Source of the DNA: Nitrospinae bacterium CG11_big_fil_rev_8_21_14_0_20_45_15
GTDB lineage: Bacteria > Nitrospinota > Nitrospinia > Nitrospinales > VA-1
Direction: 5' to 3'
NCBI GenBank assembly: GCA_002787235.1
Contig: PCWG01000017.1
Location: 1-43,815 of the forward strand
DNA: 43,815 nt
Under the pieces are notes generated by a model. It saw only the letters and a program-made list of their open reading frames with translations, did not search any database and was not told the origin of the DNA. This document shows, piece after piece, positions 8,053 through 16,133 of the stretch. Position 1 is the stretch's first letter. Each line of letters opens with the position of its first letter. Position numbers and translations under genes: made by a program.

Positions 8053-8922
8053 TCAATCCGTTATTTTCGGAATTTCAAGATCGCGCAATCGTTCCAAATC
8101 TTCCAGTGAGTAATAACTTATTATTAATTTCCCACCATTCTTCCCAGGCTTCAACTCCACTTTCGATCCCAGCTTGCCCGACATCTCGCGCTCAAATTCT
8201 TTCACGAAAATGTCCTTCTGCGCTACTTTCTTCACTTTCCCCTTGGCAGATCGGGCCGAATGATTGTTCACCCGTTCTTCAATCTGGCGAACGGTCAAAC
8301 CCTCAACAAGGATTTGCTCCATCAATTTTTCCATTTCCTTCGCAGACTCCAGTCCCAGCAAAGCCCTGGCATGCCCCATGGAAATACTTCCTGCAATCAT
8401 ATTTTCCTTAATTCTGCGTGGCAGTTTCAGCAAGCGCAGGGTATTGGCAACCGCCGCCCGGCTTTTGCCCATCGCCTGAGCGATTTTATCCTGCGTGAGA
8501 CCGTACTCCTCGGCCAGCCTGGAAAATGCCTCCGCTTCTTCTATGGGATTCAAATCCTGCCGATTCACGTTTTCGACAAGAGCCCATTTCAGAGATTCCG
8601 TATTCGTTGCATTGCGGACAATTGCGGGAATTTTTTTGAGTCCCGCTTTTTTACTTGCACGCCAGCGACGCTCACCCATTATCAGCTCGTAGCCGGTCTC
8701 CGTCTTCTGCACAATAACCGGTTGCAGAACCCCATTCTCCTGAATGGATCGCGTCAACTCCTCCAGTTTCTCATCATCAAAGTATTTTCTGGGTTGCAAT
8801 GGATTGGGCGAGATTTCGTCAATCAGCAACTCCCCGCCCTCCGGCCTGCTTTGTTCTTCAGCCTCCAAATCAAAGTCAGGAATGAGGGCTCCGATTCCTT
8901 TTCCGAGTGCTTTTCTATTCAT
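8053..8922 (-). CDS. parB: Chromosome-partitioning protein ParB (CTPase)
   Basis: Binds parS, loads onto DNA as a CTP-gated clamp and spreads to form the partition complex. The 289 residues show the family layout: N-terminal LGKGIGALI, the ISPNPLQPRKYF box, the CTP/clamp motif GERRWRASK near residue 90, and the helix-turn-helix around GLTQDKIAQAMGKSRAAVAN. A C-terminal dimerisation part contains the Lys-rich linker. It starts 15 bases after parA, so the pair is one operon. Two perfect parS sites lie just upstream of parA. Confidence 0.97.
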   Translation of the reverse strand: MNRKALGKGIGALIPDFDLEAEEQSRPEGGELLIDEISPNPLQPRKYFDDEKLEELTRSIQENGVLQPVIVQKTETGYELIMGERRWRASKKAGLKKIPAIVRNATNTESLKWALVENVNRQDLNPIEEAEAFSRLAEEYGLTQDKIAQAMGKSRAAVANTLRLLKLPRRIKENMIAGSISMGHARALLGLESAKEMEKLMEQILVEGLTVRQIEERVNNHSARSAKGKVKKVAQKDIFVKEFEREMSGKLGSKVELKPGKNGGKLIISYYSLEDLERLRDLEIPKITD

Positions 8923-8937
8923 TATATATAGTCGCCA

Positions 8938-9717
8938 TTATAAGGTTGGAGATAATTTGGATCGCGCGATGATTTCTCTTGCCAGCTCCACATAAGCATC
9001 GGCACCTTTGCTTCTGCCCGCATATAGAACGATGGGCTTGCCGTGACTGGGAGCTTCACTCAAACGAACATTTCGAGGGATAACCGTTTTCAACAGAAAA
9101 TCTCCAAAATAAGTTGTGACCTGCTCCTTGACCTGCCCGGTCAGCAGGGTACGCGGATCGTACATGGTCAACAAAATACCTTCCACTTTCAAATTCGGAT
9201 TCAACGCTCGCTTCACACCTTTCAAGGTTTTGAGTAAATGCGACAAACCCTGCAAGGAATAATATTCACACTGCATGGGAACAAGAACAGAATGCGCCAA
9301 TGACAAAGCATTCAAAGTGAGCAATCCCAAAGAAGGCGGGCAGTCGATGATGATAAAATCAAACAAGGAATCCGATCTCTCCACAGCCTGCTTCAAACGA
9401 GTTTCTCTTTCAGGATAAGGAACCAGCTCAATTTCAGCACCCGCCAGACCCACCGTAGCCGGAACAACCTTGAGCGTTTCGATTTCGGTGGGATAAATAA
9501 CCTCTTCCAAAGTAGCCTCGCCCAGCAATAACTCGTAGACTCCCTTTTGTCCCGCACCCACCGAGACACCCAGACCCGAAGAAGCATTCGATTGAGGATC
9601 CAGATCAATGAGGAGGACTTTTCTTCCCGACACAGCAATACACGCCGCCAGATTGATCGCCGTCGTCGTTTTTGCCACTCCACCTTTTTGATTAGCGATG
9701 CAAATTATTTTTTTCAT
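8938..9717 (-). CDS. parA: Chromosome-partitioning ATPase ParA (Soj)
   Basis: A deviant Walker-A ATPase that forms an ATP-dependent gradient on the nucleoid and moves ParB-parS complexes. The 259 residues contain QKGGVAKTTTAINLA (deviant Walker A, residues 10-24, signature Lys 11 and K16), DLDPQSNASSGLG and the Walker B-like FIIIDCPPSLGLLTLNAL. There is no N-terminal DNA-binding extension, as in chromosomal Soj-type ParA. A GGAG ribosome site lies 5 bases before the ATG. A promoter is at 9821-9849 and a parS site just beyond it, so ParB could influence transcription. Confidence 0.96.
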   Translation of the reverse strand: MKKIICIANQKGGVAKTTTAINLAACIAVSGRKVLLIDLDPQSNASSGLGVSVGAGQKGVYELLLGEATLEEVIYPTEIETLKVVPATVGLAGAEIELVPYPERETRLKQAVERSDSLFDFIIIDCPPSLGLLTLNALSLAHSVLVPMQCEYYSLQGLSHLLKTLKGVKRALNPNLKVEGILLTMYDPRTLLTGQVKEQVTTYFGDFLLKTVIPRNVRLSEAPSHGKPIVLYAGRSKGADAYVELAREIIARSKLSPTL

Positions 9718-9820
9718 TCACTCCGCTCTTAACTACATATGAAAACAAACTGTTACGTTGCAGAGAAATAAACCTCTCCTCTTGCGCAACTCCGTCACTC
9801 AAATTCTGCAAATCGGATTC

Positions 9821-9849
9821 ATTATATAGCCACGAATGACTTTGGGCAA
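9821..9849 (-). promoter_or_regulatory. Sigma70-type promoter for parAB operon
   Basis: On the minus strand TTGCCC (complement of 9844-9849) is followed after 17 bases by a perfect TATAAT (complement of 9821-9826). Transcription would start near 9814, about 97 bases before parA. The upstream parS site ends 21 bases from the -35 box. Confidence 0.65.
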
Positions 9850-9869
9850 TCAATTGTTTGCTTTTTATA

Positions 9870-9885
9870 TGTTTCACGTGAAACA
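9870..9885. promoter_or_regulatory. parS centromere site 1
   Basis: TGTTTCACGTGAAACA, a perfect copy of the 16-bp parS consensus bound by chromosomal ParB. The symmetry extends to 22 bp (9867-9888). It lies upstream of the parAB promoter in non-coding DNA. Read on the minus strand it would encode Met-Phe-His-Val-Lys-His, a common false gene start at parS sites. Confidence 0.95.
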
Positions 9886-9970
9886 TATCAGCTTATCGGC
9901 GGGATATTTGCGAAACCTTAACCAGCAAAAAGAGCTGAATGCCTGATTTTAATAGGAATGGTGTATAGAG

Positions 9971-10639
9971 TCATTGTTTCACGTGAAACAATGCTAAATC
10001 CTGTTTTTTAAAAGACAGGATGCAGGATTCTTTGGAATCAATGCCTGTAAAGGGGATGTCTTTATCAGCAATCCAACCGGAAGGGAGCGGGGTGACACCG
10101 GGCACGAATTCACCGCGGTCCTTTTGAACCACAACGATGCCGCCGGACTTGAGGTGGCGCTCACCGACAGATAAATTGGTGGCAAGTTCTGAGAATCCAC
10201 GGAAAACAACCTGATCGCAACCGCTGGGGAAGGGCAAGGCGACTTCTTCGCCACGACCTTCAAGCACGGCGGTTTGTTCAAATTTCAACACGCGGGTGAT
10301 GTGGCGTAAAAAATTTGCCCGCTTGCGTCGGCTCTCAATCAGCACCACTTGCAAGTCTGGATATAGAATTTTCAGAGGAATGCCAGGAAAGCCGCCGCCA
10401 CTGCCGATATCTGTCAAAGAACCGGTAGGGTGGATCAATCGTCCAAACTGAAGGGAATCAAATAAATGAACATGAATCAGTCGTTCGGGGGCGGGATCGG
10501 CGGTCAAGCGAACTTTGTCGTTCCAATTCTGCAATTCTGTCAGGTAACGTAAAAAAAGAAGTTTCTGACTGGCTGTGATCCGGGGAAGGGGCTCAACGCC
10601 CTGTAATTGACTGGCAAGAGCATCTATCAGGTTATCCAT
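9971..10639 (-). CDS. rsmG: 16S rRNA G527 N7-methyltransferase
   Basis: Methylates N7 of G527 in 16S rRNA using S-adenosylmethionine (formerly gidB). The 222-residue length is typical. The SAM-binding motif DIGSGGGFPGIPL sits at residues 77-89, and ESRRKRANFLR follows the next strand. The frame is open far upstream, but ATG at 10639 is chosen: it gives the family length and overlaps the etfA stop (ATGGATAA), implying coupling with etfA. Its last codons (Phe-His-Val-Lys-Gln) are written in a parS site that ends at the stop codon. rsmG beside parA-parB is a common origin-proximal arrangement. Confidence 0.93.
   Translation of the reverse strand: MDNLIDALASQLQGVEPLPRITASQKLLFLRYLTELQNWNDKVRLTADPAPERLIHVHLFDSLQFGRLIHPTGSLTDIGSGGGFPGIPLKILYPDLQVVLIESRRKRANFLRHITRVLKFEQTAVLEGRGEEVALPFPSGCDQVVFRGFSELATNLSVGERHLKSGGIVVVQKDRGEFVPGVTPLPSGWIADKDIPFTGIDSKESCILSFKKQDLALFHVKQ
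9975..9990. promoter_or_regulatory. parS centromere site 2, inside the rsmG 3' end
   Basis: A second perfect TGTTTCACGTGAAACA, with symmetry reaching 22 bp (9972-9993). It begins one base from the rsmG stop codon and therefore also encodes the last residues of RsmG. The centre-to-centre distance to site 1 is 105 bases, about ten helical turns, so both would face the same side of the DNA. Confidence 0.94.
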
Positions 10640-11627
10640 GGAGGATTTTTTTGAACTCTGTGGTAAGAAGGGGAATGATTTCCAAAACATCGCCGACAAT
10701 TCCATACTGAGCGATTGAAAATATCGGCGCGTGGGGGTCTTTGTTGATCGCAACAATGCATTTGGAACCGGACATGCCGGCAATGTGCTGTACAGCACCG
10801 GAAATTCCACAGGCAATATACAAATCCGGAGAAACAGTGCGTCCGGTTTGCCCGACTTGATTGGAATAGTCGCGCCAGCCATTGTCCACGACAGGGCGGC
10901 TCGCACCCACGGTGCCGCCCAGAACCTCAGCCAGTTCTTCCAAAAGGGGGAAATTTTCCGGACCCTGCATGCCCATGCCACCTGAAACCACAACGCGTGC
11001 CTCGGTCACATCTAATTTGCCTGTTCCTTTGACCACTTCACGTACTATCAGGGAAAGGGCTTTGGCATCGGGATTGGATACAACAAGCTCTGCATCGGGT
11101 AAAGTGCCTTTGGAACTGCGTTTACCGCGGAAAACATTGGCGCGCAGGGTGATGATATGCAGTCCCTTGCCTTCAAGGGCCAGACTCACGAAGGCTTTGC
11201 CGGAATAAATGGGACGTTTGACTTCAAAATCAATCGCATTCAAACATTCGACTTCGACACAATCACTCGCCAAGGGGGCATGTGTCAAACCGGAGAGGAT
11301 GGCTCCAAGTTCCTTGCCGTGATTGCTGGCGGGCAGAAGAACCAGGCGAGGAGACGCCTCCTGCATCCAATGGAAGAAAGCATTGGAAACTGCTTCGCTG
11401 TTATAATTTTCCCATTGCGGACCGCTAAAAATCTTTATGGAATGAGGTGGAAAGTCGGAAAGAGGGGTCAAATCAGGCTTTTGTTCCCCACAGAACAAAA
11501 CGGCGCAGACCTGTAGACCGTTCGTTTTCGACAATTGAAGCCCGCAATTCAGGGCCTCCAGAGAAACCGCTTTGATGCGGTTGCCCTTGCATTCAATCCA
11601 TACAAAAATACTGCGATGATCGGTCAT
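10632..11627 (-). CDS. etfA: Electron transfer flavoprotein, alpha subunit
   Basis: Carries FAD and, with EtfB, passes electrons from acyl-CoA or similar dehydrogenases to the quinone pool or to another partner. The 331 residues show the N-terminal alpha/beta domain and the C-terminal FAD domain with GASRPVVDNGWRDYSNQVGQ, GRTVSPDLYIACGISGA and INKDPHAPIFSIAQYGIVGD. The gene follows etfB in the same direction but is separated by a small membrane-protein gene, a non-standard order. The ATG is preceded by GTGAG. The 3' end overlaps rsmG by eight bases. Confidence 0.95.
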   Translation of the reverse strand: MTDHRSIFVWIECKGNRIKAVSLEALNCGLQLSKTNGLQVCAVLFCGEQKPDLTPLSDFPPHSIKIFSGPQWENYNSEAVSNAFFHWMQEASPRLVLLPASNHGKELGAILSGLTHAPLASDCVEVECLNAIDFEVKRPIYSGKAFVSLALEGKGLHIITLRANVFRGKRSSKGTLPDAELVVSNPDAKALSLIVREVVKGTGKLDVTEARVVVSGGMGMQGPENFPLLEELAEVLGGTVGASRPVVDNGWRDYSNQVGQTGRTVSPDLYIACGISGAVQHIAGMSGSKCIVAINKDPHAPIFSIAQYGIVGDVLEIIPLLTTEFKKILHG

Positions 11628-11630
11628 AAC

Positions 11631-11744
11631 TCACTTTCGAAGCTCAAACCCATTATGAATAGAGCTTGTAAAAATATTCTTATTAAAATTAATAAACATG
11701 AGGGGGTCCAGATCCGGCGGGCATATTTCAAGAGCCGTTTTCAT
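11631..11744 (-). CDS. Possible 37-residue leader ORF before etfA
   Basis: An uninterrupted frame starts at ATG (complement of 11742-11744), 5 bases after AGGTGG, and stops three bases before the etfA start. It encodes 37 residues beginning MKTALEICPPDLDPL. The spacing would allow ribosomes to pass directly to etfA. No family is recognised and the composition is unremarkable; it could be a chance frame in a 141-base gap. Confidence 0.25.
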   Translation of the reverse strand: MKTALEICPPDLDPLMFINFNKNIFTSSIHNGFELRK

Positions 11745-11768
11745 TCACACCACCTGTTGAGCAGAAAA

Positions 11769-11978
11769 TCAGTATTTACCTGGAGATCGGAACAGTGGAA
11801 GATCTAAAATCCATTCAACATCCCAGATTTCTCCCACGGTGCCCAGTGCGAGTAAAAAAAGGTAAATACCCAGAGCCGCAATACCCAATTCGCCACGATT
11901 TTTATAAGCGAAATCTTTCAAAATTTGAAAACCACCCTTATCCGTTGGAGTGGGTGATTTTGTAGATGCTTCATCCAT
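11769..11978 (-). CDS. Small single-span membrane protein in the etf operon
   Basis: A 69-residue protein between etfB and etfA on the same strand. A polar N-terminus rich in Ser, Thr and Lys (residues 1-29) precedes one hydrophobic helix at about residues 31-48 and a short tail with Trp52 and Trp56. It has a very good ribosome site, AGGAG six bases before the ATG, which argues that it is real. No family is recognised. Its position suggests it anchors the EtfAB pair at the membrane or links it to a quinone-reducing partner; this is inference only. The gene lies 40 bases from etfB and 141 from etfA. Confidence 0.72.
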   Translation of the reverse strand: MDEASTKSPTPTDKGGFQILKDFAYKNRGELGIAALGIYLFLLALGTVGEIWDVEWILDLPLFRSPGKY

Positions 11979-12018
11979 GCCGGGCTCCTGTTTGTTGATG
12001 AAAACGATTCCTGCGAAA

Positions 12019-12804
12019 CTAAATGACTTTTTCTACTTCTCTAAGAACCTTGGCCAACTCACTCGCCATTGCGGGAGCTGAACCCTCCAGCATGATAGCG
12101 GATTTTCTTTTCGGGGGAAGGCTCAGTTCTATGATTCTCAACGTTGCTGAATTGTTTGAATCGGAAGCAACAGTGGTAAGCTCGGAACCAGCGATTTCCA
12201 CCACTTCTTTTTTTCTAGCCGCCATGATGCCCTTGAGTGAGGGCAGGCGAGGGCTGTTGAGTCCCTTTTGACACGTCACCAGCAAGGGAAGCGGCGATTC
12301 GATTCGCTCCGATCCGCCTTCGATCTGACGGGTCGCGACGACTCGCTGGAAATCATCGGAGAAATCCAGTTGTGTCGCCACACTGATAACAGGGATACCC
12401 AGAAATACGGACAACGCGGGACCGACTTGAGCGCGGTCCTGATCGACCGCCTGCCTTCCGCATAGAATCAGATCAAATTCCGAGCGTTTGATGACCTCGG
12501 CAAGCTTGGAAGCGATGGCCAAACCGTCAGAATCATCGAGTTTGTTCTCATTTATATATATAGCTCTATCCGCACCCATCGCGAGACCTGTTTTCAGGAT
12601 GTCTCGTGCGTTCTCTCCACCCAGCGTGATGAGGGTTATTTCAGTATCAGGTTTCCTTTCCTTGATACGCACCGCTTCCTCAACCGCAAACTCATCGTAA
12701 GGATTCATGATACGAGCCGCATTGGGAGCATGGATTGCCCCCTGCTTGATCTCGATCGTTGCATTTGTATCAAGGGTTTGTTTCACACAAACAATGATTT
12801 TCAT
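12019..12804 (-). CDS. etfB: Electron transfer flavoprotein, beta subunit
   Basis: Partner of EtfA; binds AMP and completes the FAD site of the heterodimer. The 261 residues begin MKIIVCVKQTLDTNA, then NPYDEFAVEEAVRIKE, ADRAIYI, LCGRQAVDQDRAQVGPALS and the ETF-beta signature region VATRQIEGGSERIESPLPLLV. It is the first gene of the minus-strand block and has an extended -10 promoter about 70 bases upstream. Whether this EtfAB is bifurcating cannot be decided here; no acyl-CoA dehydrogenase or FixCX-like gene is in the window. Confidence 0.95.
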   Translation of the reverse strand: MKIIVCVKQTLDTNATIEIKQGAIHAPNAARIMNPYDEFAVEEAVRIKERKPDTEITLITLGGENARDILKTGLAMGADRAIYINENKLDDSDGLAIASKLAEVIKRSEFDLILCGRQAVDQDRAQVGPALSVFLGIPVISVATQLDFSDDFQRVVATRQIEGGSERIESPLPLLVTCQKGLNSPRLPSLKGIMAARKKEVVEIAGSELTTVASDSNNSATLRIIELSLPPKRKSAIMLEGSAPAMASELAKVLREVEKVI

Positions 12805-12878
12805 TGATACTCAACGTTGAAAGGATTAAAAATACAGAGCCACCGGGTCTTCTCGCTGTTTTGCAGAGAAAACGTTTT

Positions 12879-12887
12879 ATTATACCA
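12879..12887 (-). promoter_or_regulatory. Extended -10 promoter for the etf operon
   Basis: On the minus strand TGGTATAAT combines a perfect -10 with the TGn extension, which can replace a good -35 box. No convincing -35 hexamer stands 16-18 bases upstream. Transcription would start near 12872, about 68 bases before etfB. Confidence 0.5.
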
Positions 12888-12951
12888 GTGGCTGATAACG
12901 CACCGTAGCATATTTTTTGAGCAAAGTGCCATCACATGTATCGGTATTGCA

Positions 12952-14556
12952 ATGAAACCATTCATTGAGACAGACGCAAGGCAAAAAGTCGGGTCGCTCT
13001 TTTCAAGCCGCGCCCTGTTCCTGCTCGTCCTTCTGCTCAGTGCCTTCAACCAATTTTCACTGGTGACTGCCGATCCCGATCTTTGGGGTCACGTCAAATT
13101 TGGTCAAGCCGCCTGGCAACAAGGCGCACTGCCCGCAACCGATTCCTATTCCTACACCGCAGAAGGCGCGCGCTGGATCAACCACGAATGGCTGACAGAA
13201 ATTCTGTTCTACCAATTATACGATACTTTCGGCTCAAGAGGTATCCTGCTCTTCAAAATGATTGTCGGATGGAGCCTGATTCTGTTATTGGCCCACAAGG
13301 TTTTTAAAAGCGGACCCGATCCTCATTTCAGCAACCTCGGTCCTTTCTTGATCCTGCTTGTTTTGATTCCCATACTCGCACCGGGATTCATGCCGCGCCC
13401 GCAATTGATGACCTATCTGCTATGGACCTTGCTCCTGCTGGCCCTGCACAGCTATTTTGATAACAAATCGGAAGAAAAAACGAATGCGTTTGCAAGCAAC
13501 GAACCGAACAGGAATCAGCACATCGCACTCGCATCGATCCCGCTGATCTTTCTGGTGTGGATCAATAGCCACGGCGGCGTACTTGCAGGGCTGGCAATTT
13601 TGGGAACCGCCACCTTGTACGAGCTCATCCAGTCCCGCAATTTCCGCTCACCACTTCTTCTCAGTGCCATCCTTTCAGGGCTGACAACCCTCATCAATCC
13701 TTACGGCTACGAGATGGGAAGTTTTTTCATCCACAGCCTGTCGCAGTCGCGCAATATCACCGAATGGAACGGCATCCCCCTGTGGCACCCGCACCTGTGG
13801 CCGTTCAAACTGTACACGTTGCTTTATGTGGTGATGTGGCTGAGCGCAAAAAAGAAATGGGATTGGCAGACCTTCATCATCCTGCCCTCCATTTACTTTG
13901 CCTACAAACACCAGCGTCACGTGCCGCTGGCGGCCATCGCCATGACCCCGTTCATGATGCAACAGGCCAGAAAATGGAACCTGCATTGGAGCGTAAGCAA
14001 GCGCATTCAAAGCCAATTGAACAGCATCTGCCGGCCCGCAATGGCCTGTCTGCTCGTGTTTGCAACATCCCAATTGGGAATCGGATATTTAAAGAACGCC
14101 GACAATCAGTTCAATCTATTGGTCGATCCGGGAGTCTACCCCATTTATGCCGCGCGTTTTATGGACGAGAACGAACTGGCAGGGAATATCTGGAATCCCT
14201 TCGACTGGGGCGAGTACCTCATCTGGAAATTACCAGAAAGCAATATATCCGTTGACGGAAGATTTCGCACGGTGTATCCAGAATCTGTATTGAGGGACAG
14301 TGCCAATTTCGCCGCCGGAAACCAGGGTTGGGCGGAGTTGCTGAAAAAATATCCAGCAACAGATTATGTGTTGACCCGAAAATCCGATGGAACCCATCTG
14401 CGGATGAACTCATTGCCAGGCTGGACCGCCATTTACGAAGACCTCATCTCCGTACTCTACATCAAATCCGACGATCCCGAAAATCCGAAATGGAAACAAC
14501 TCAACAGCCGCAAACTCAAACAAAACCTGCAAACCCCCTCTTATTATTTCCCATGA
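12952..14556 (+). CDS. GT-C-type integral membrane glycosyltransferase-like protein
   Basis: About 534 residues with a short cytoplasmic start, roughly ten hydrophobic segments and a soluble C-terminal part. Just after the first helix comes ADPDLWGHVKFGQ, an acidic loop motif typical of GT-C glycosyltransferases that use lipid-linked sugars, then WINHEWLTE. The C-terminal region contains NPFDWGEYLIWKL and ISVDGRFRTVYPE, seen in this membrane family of unknown specificity. The frame opens earlier at TTG 12817, but ATG 12952 places the first helix near the N-terminus and leaves the divergent etf promoter outside the gene. It is the first gene of the plus-strand module. Function is inferred from fold; the acceptor is unknown. 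Confidence 0.72.
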   Translation: MKPFIETDARQKVGSLFSSRALFLLVLLLSAFNQFSLVTADPDLWGHVKFGQAAWQQGALPATDSYSYTAEGARWINHEWLTEILFYQLYDTFGSRGILLFKMIVGWSLILLLAHKVFKSGPDPHFSNLGPFLILLVLIPILAPGFMPRPQLMTYLLWTLLLLALHSYFDNKSEEKTNAFASNEPNRNQHIALASIPLIFLVWINSHGGVLAGLAILGTATLYELIQSRNFRSPLLLSAILSGLTTLINPYGYEMGSFFIHSLSQSRNITEWNGIPLWHPHLWPFKLYTLLYVVMWLSAKKKWDWQTFIILPSIYFAYKHQRHVPLAAIAMTPFMMQQARKWNLHWSVSKRIQSQLNSICRPAMACLLVFATSQLGIGYLKNADNQFNLLVDPGVYPIYAARFMDENELAGNIWNPFDWGEYLIWKLPESNISVDGRFRTVYPESVLRDSANFAAGNQGWAELLKKYPATDYVLTRKSDGTHLRMNSLPGWTAIYEDLISVLYIKSDDPENPKWKQLNSRKLKQNLQTPSYYFP

Positions 14557-14655
14557 CCGATCACGCAACTATCTAAAAGTTTAAATTCCATTGATTTACG
14601 TGCGCGTGATTAAAATGCTAAAATAAGGCCGGGTAATGCTTCATCCCGCCCGCTG

Positions 14656-14690
14656 AAATGGCTGTGAACTCAAGACAAGCCGTTTTATTC
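14656..14690 (+). terminator. Possible terminator after the GT-C gene
   Basis: AAATGGCT and AGCCGTTT can pair over 8 bp with one G-T wobble and a 14-base loop, running into GTTTTATT. The stem is modest and the loop large, so this is a weak call. If active, it would separate the GT-C gene from the sulfatase-like genes. Confidence 0.3.
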
Positions 14691-14734
14691 CGATAAGTTC
14701 ATGTGACCCCTAATAAACACACCGCGCACTCAAT

Positions 14735-16027
14735 ATGAAATCAAAACAACCGAACGTTCTTCTCATCACCCTCGATACGCTCAGAGCCGATGCGTTGGGC
14801 TGTTACGGATACTCTCAACCTACCAGCCCGTTCATAGATGGGATTGCCGGCGAAGGGGTTCGCTTTGAGAATGCAGTGGCGCAGGCTTCCTGGACCTTGC
14901 CTTCTCTGGCGTCGCTCATGACTTCGCAGTATCCACAAGAAATTGGGATGACGAATTTCAATTCCAAATTCACGGACAATGCCTTGCGAGCGGCTGAAAT
15001 TTATCGCAATAATGGTTATCAAACGGCGGGATTCATCACTTGCGACTTTTTGGCTCAGAATCGCGGTTTTGCGGAGGGATTCGATGTTTACGAGGAACAT
15101 TTGAACAATGCTTTGGCGGAGGACCTCAATCGAAGTGTCTTCAAATGGCTTGCTTCTCATGATCCTGAAATACCGTATTTTTTGTGGATTCATTATTTCG
15201 ATATTCACGCGGATTATGATCCGCCCGCGCCCTTTGACAAATCTTTCGGGCGATCCTTCGACAAGAAAGAATTGGGCACCGCGTCCCATCTCCAGAATTT
15301 ATTGAAAAACAGTCAGCAGATGTCTGAAGAGGATGCCAACGGCGTGCGCCTGCTGTACGATCAGGAAATCCATTATCTGGATTCGCAATTACAGGACTTA
15401 TGGAATCATTTTAAAAAAGAAAATGCTTTACACGATACAGTGACGGTCATCGCTTCAGACCACGGTGAGGAATTTCGCGAGCATGGCGGAATGTTGCACA
15501 CAACCTCTCTGTATGAAGAACTGGTCCATGTTCCGCTCATCATGCATTACCCCGGGCAAATCCCGTCTGGCAAAACGGTGCAGACTCCGGTGCAGAATAT
15601 GGATGTGTTGCCGACTCTTTTAGAACTCTGCCAACTCACCCCGGACTGCAATCTGAAAGGCAAAAGTTTGCTTCCAAGTTTCGAGGCAGAACCGAAGGAT
15701 TCGTTTTGCTTTTCTCATCTGCAAGTGTCTCAGGACGGGGGCAGTTACCTCGACTGGAAGCCTTCACTTTTCAGAACACTTTATATGGCACGCAAAGGTG
15801 CCGATAAGATGATTTACGATGCAAAAAACGATAGCTATGAGTTCTATGACTTGAAGCGGGACCCAGGTGAAACCTGCAATCGTTATGAGGTCAGCCATCC
15901 AAAGTGCATCGAACTGAAAGAAGCCTTGTCGCAATGGATCGAGTCTCAAAAAAAAGAAGATGCGGAATCCGTTGAAATGGAGCGCGAAGTTCTCGAACGA
16001 CTCGAAGCTCTGGGCTACATAGAATAA
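14735..16027 (+). CDS. Sulfatase-fold hydrolase/transferase with Thr nucleophile (copy 1)
   Basis: A 430-residue member of the alkaline phosphatase superfamily (sulfatase family). Metal-site motifs are present: TLDTLRAD (D14), SDHGEEFREHGG and LHTTS. At the position of the formylglycine Cys/Ser of true sulfatases (CxPSR) it has TLPSL, with Thr54. Thr at this place is used by phospho-transferring relatives such as phosphoethanolamine transferases, so sulfate-ester cleavage is doubtful. No signal peptide or membrane helix is seen, so the protein should be cytoplasmic. It ends ERLEALGYIE, a tail shared with the next gene. Likely role: handling a phosphoryl or related ester in the neighbouring glycan or modification pathway; this is inference. 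Confidence 0.82.
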   Translation: MKSKQPNVLLITLDTLRADALGCYGYSQPTSPFIDGIAGEGVRFENAVAQASWTLPSLASLMTSQYPQEIGMTNFNSKFTDNALRAAEIYRNNGYQTAGFITCDFLAQNRGFAEGFDVYEEHLNNALAEDLNRSVFKWLASHDPEIPYFLWIHYFDIHADYDPPAPFDKSFGRSFDKKELGTASHLQNLLKNSQQMSEEDANGVRLLYDQEIHYLDSQLQDLWNHFKKENALHDTVTVIASDHGEEFREHGGMLHTTSLYEELVHVPLIMHYPGQIPSGKTVQTPVQNMDVLPTLLELCQLTPDCNLKGKSLLPSFEAEPKDSFCFSHLQVSQDGGSYLDWKPSLFRTLYMARKGADKMIYDAKNDSYEFYDLKRDPGETCNRYEVSHPKCIELKEALSQWIESQKKEDAESVEMEREVLERLEALGYIE

Positions 16028-16133
16028 AGGAACTTCCATTCTCAATAAACGAAACGAACGATCTGTTAACGAGAGATTGTAACGATTCATGCACAATCCA
16101 CTCTCATTATTCCCAGTCCGTATAGATAAATTT

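Noticed and set aside
8260-8931. 223-residue ORF antisense to parB
   Set aside because: Shadow frame; no recognisable domain and parB is certain.
9692-9886. 64-residue minus-strand ORF starting Met-Phe-His-Val-Lys-His
   Set aside because: Its start is the parS palindrome, it crosses the parAB promoter and runs into parA in another frame.
10640-10993. Longer 340-residue form of rsmG
   Set aside because: The extra N-terminus overlaps etfA in another frame and has no match to the family; ATG 10639 gives the normal length.
12817-12951. N-terminal extension of the GT-C protein from TTG 12817
   Set aside because: It would cross the divergent etf promoter and place a long polar segment before the first helix; ATG 12952 is more natural.
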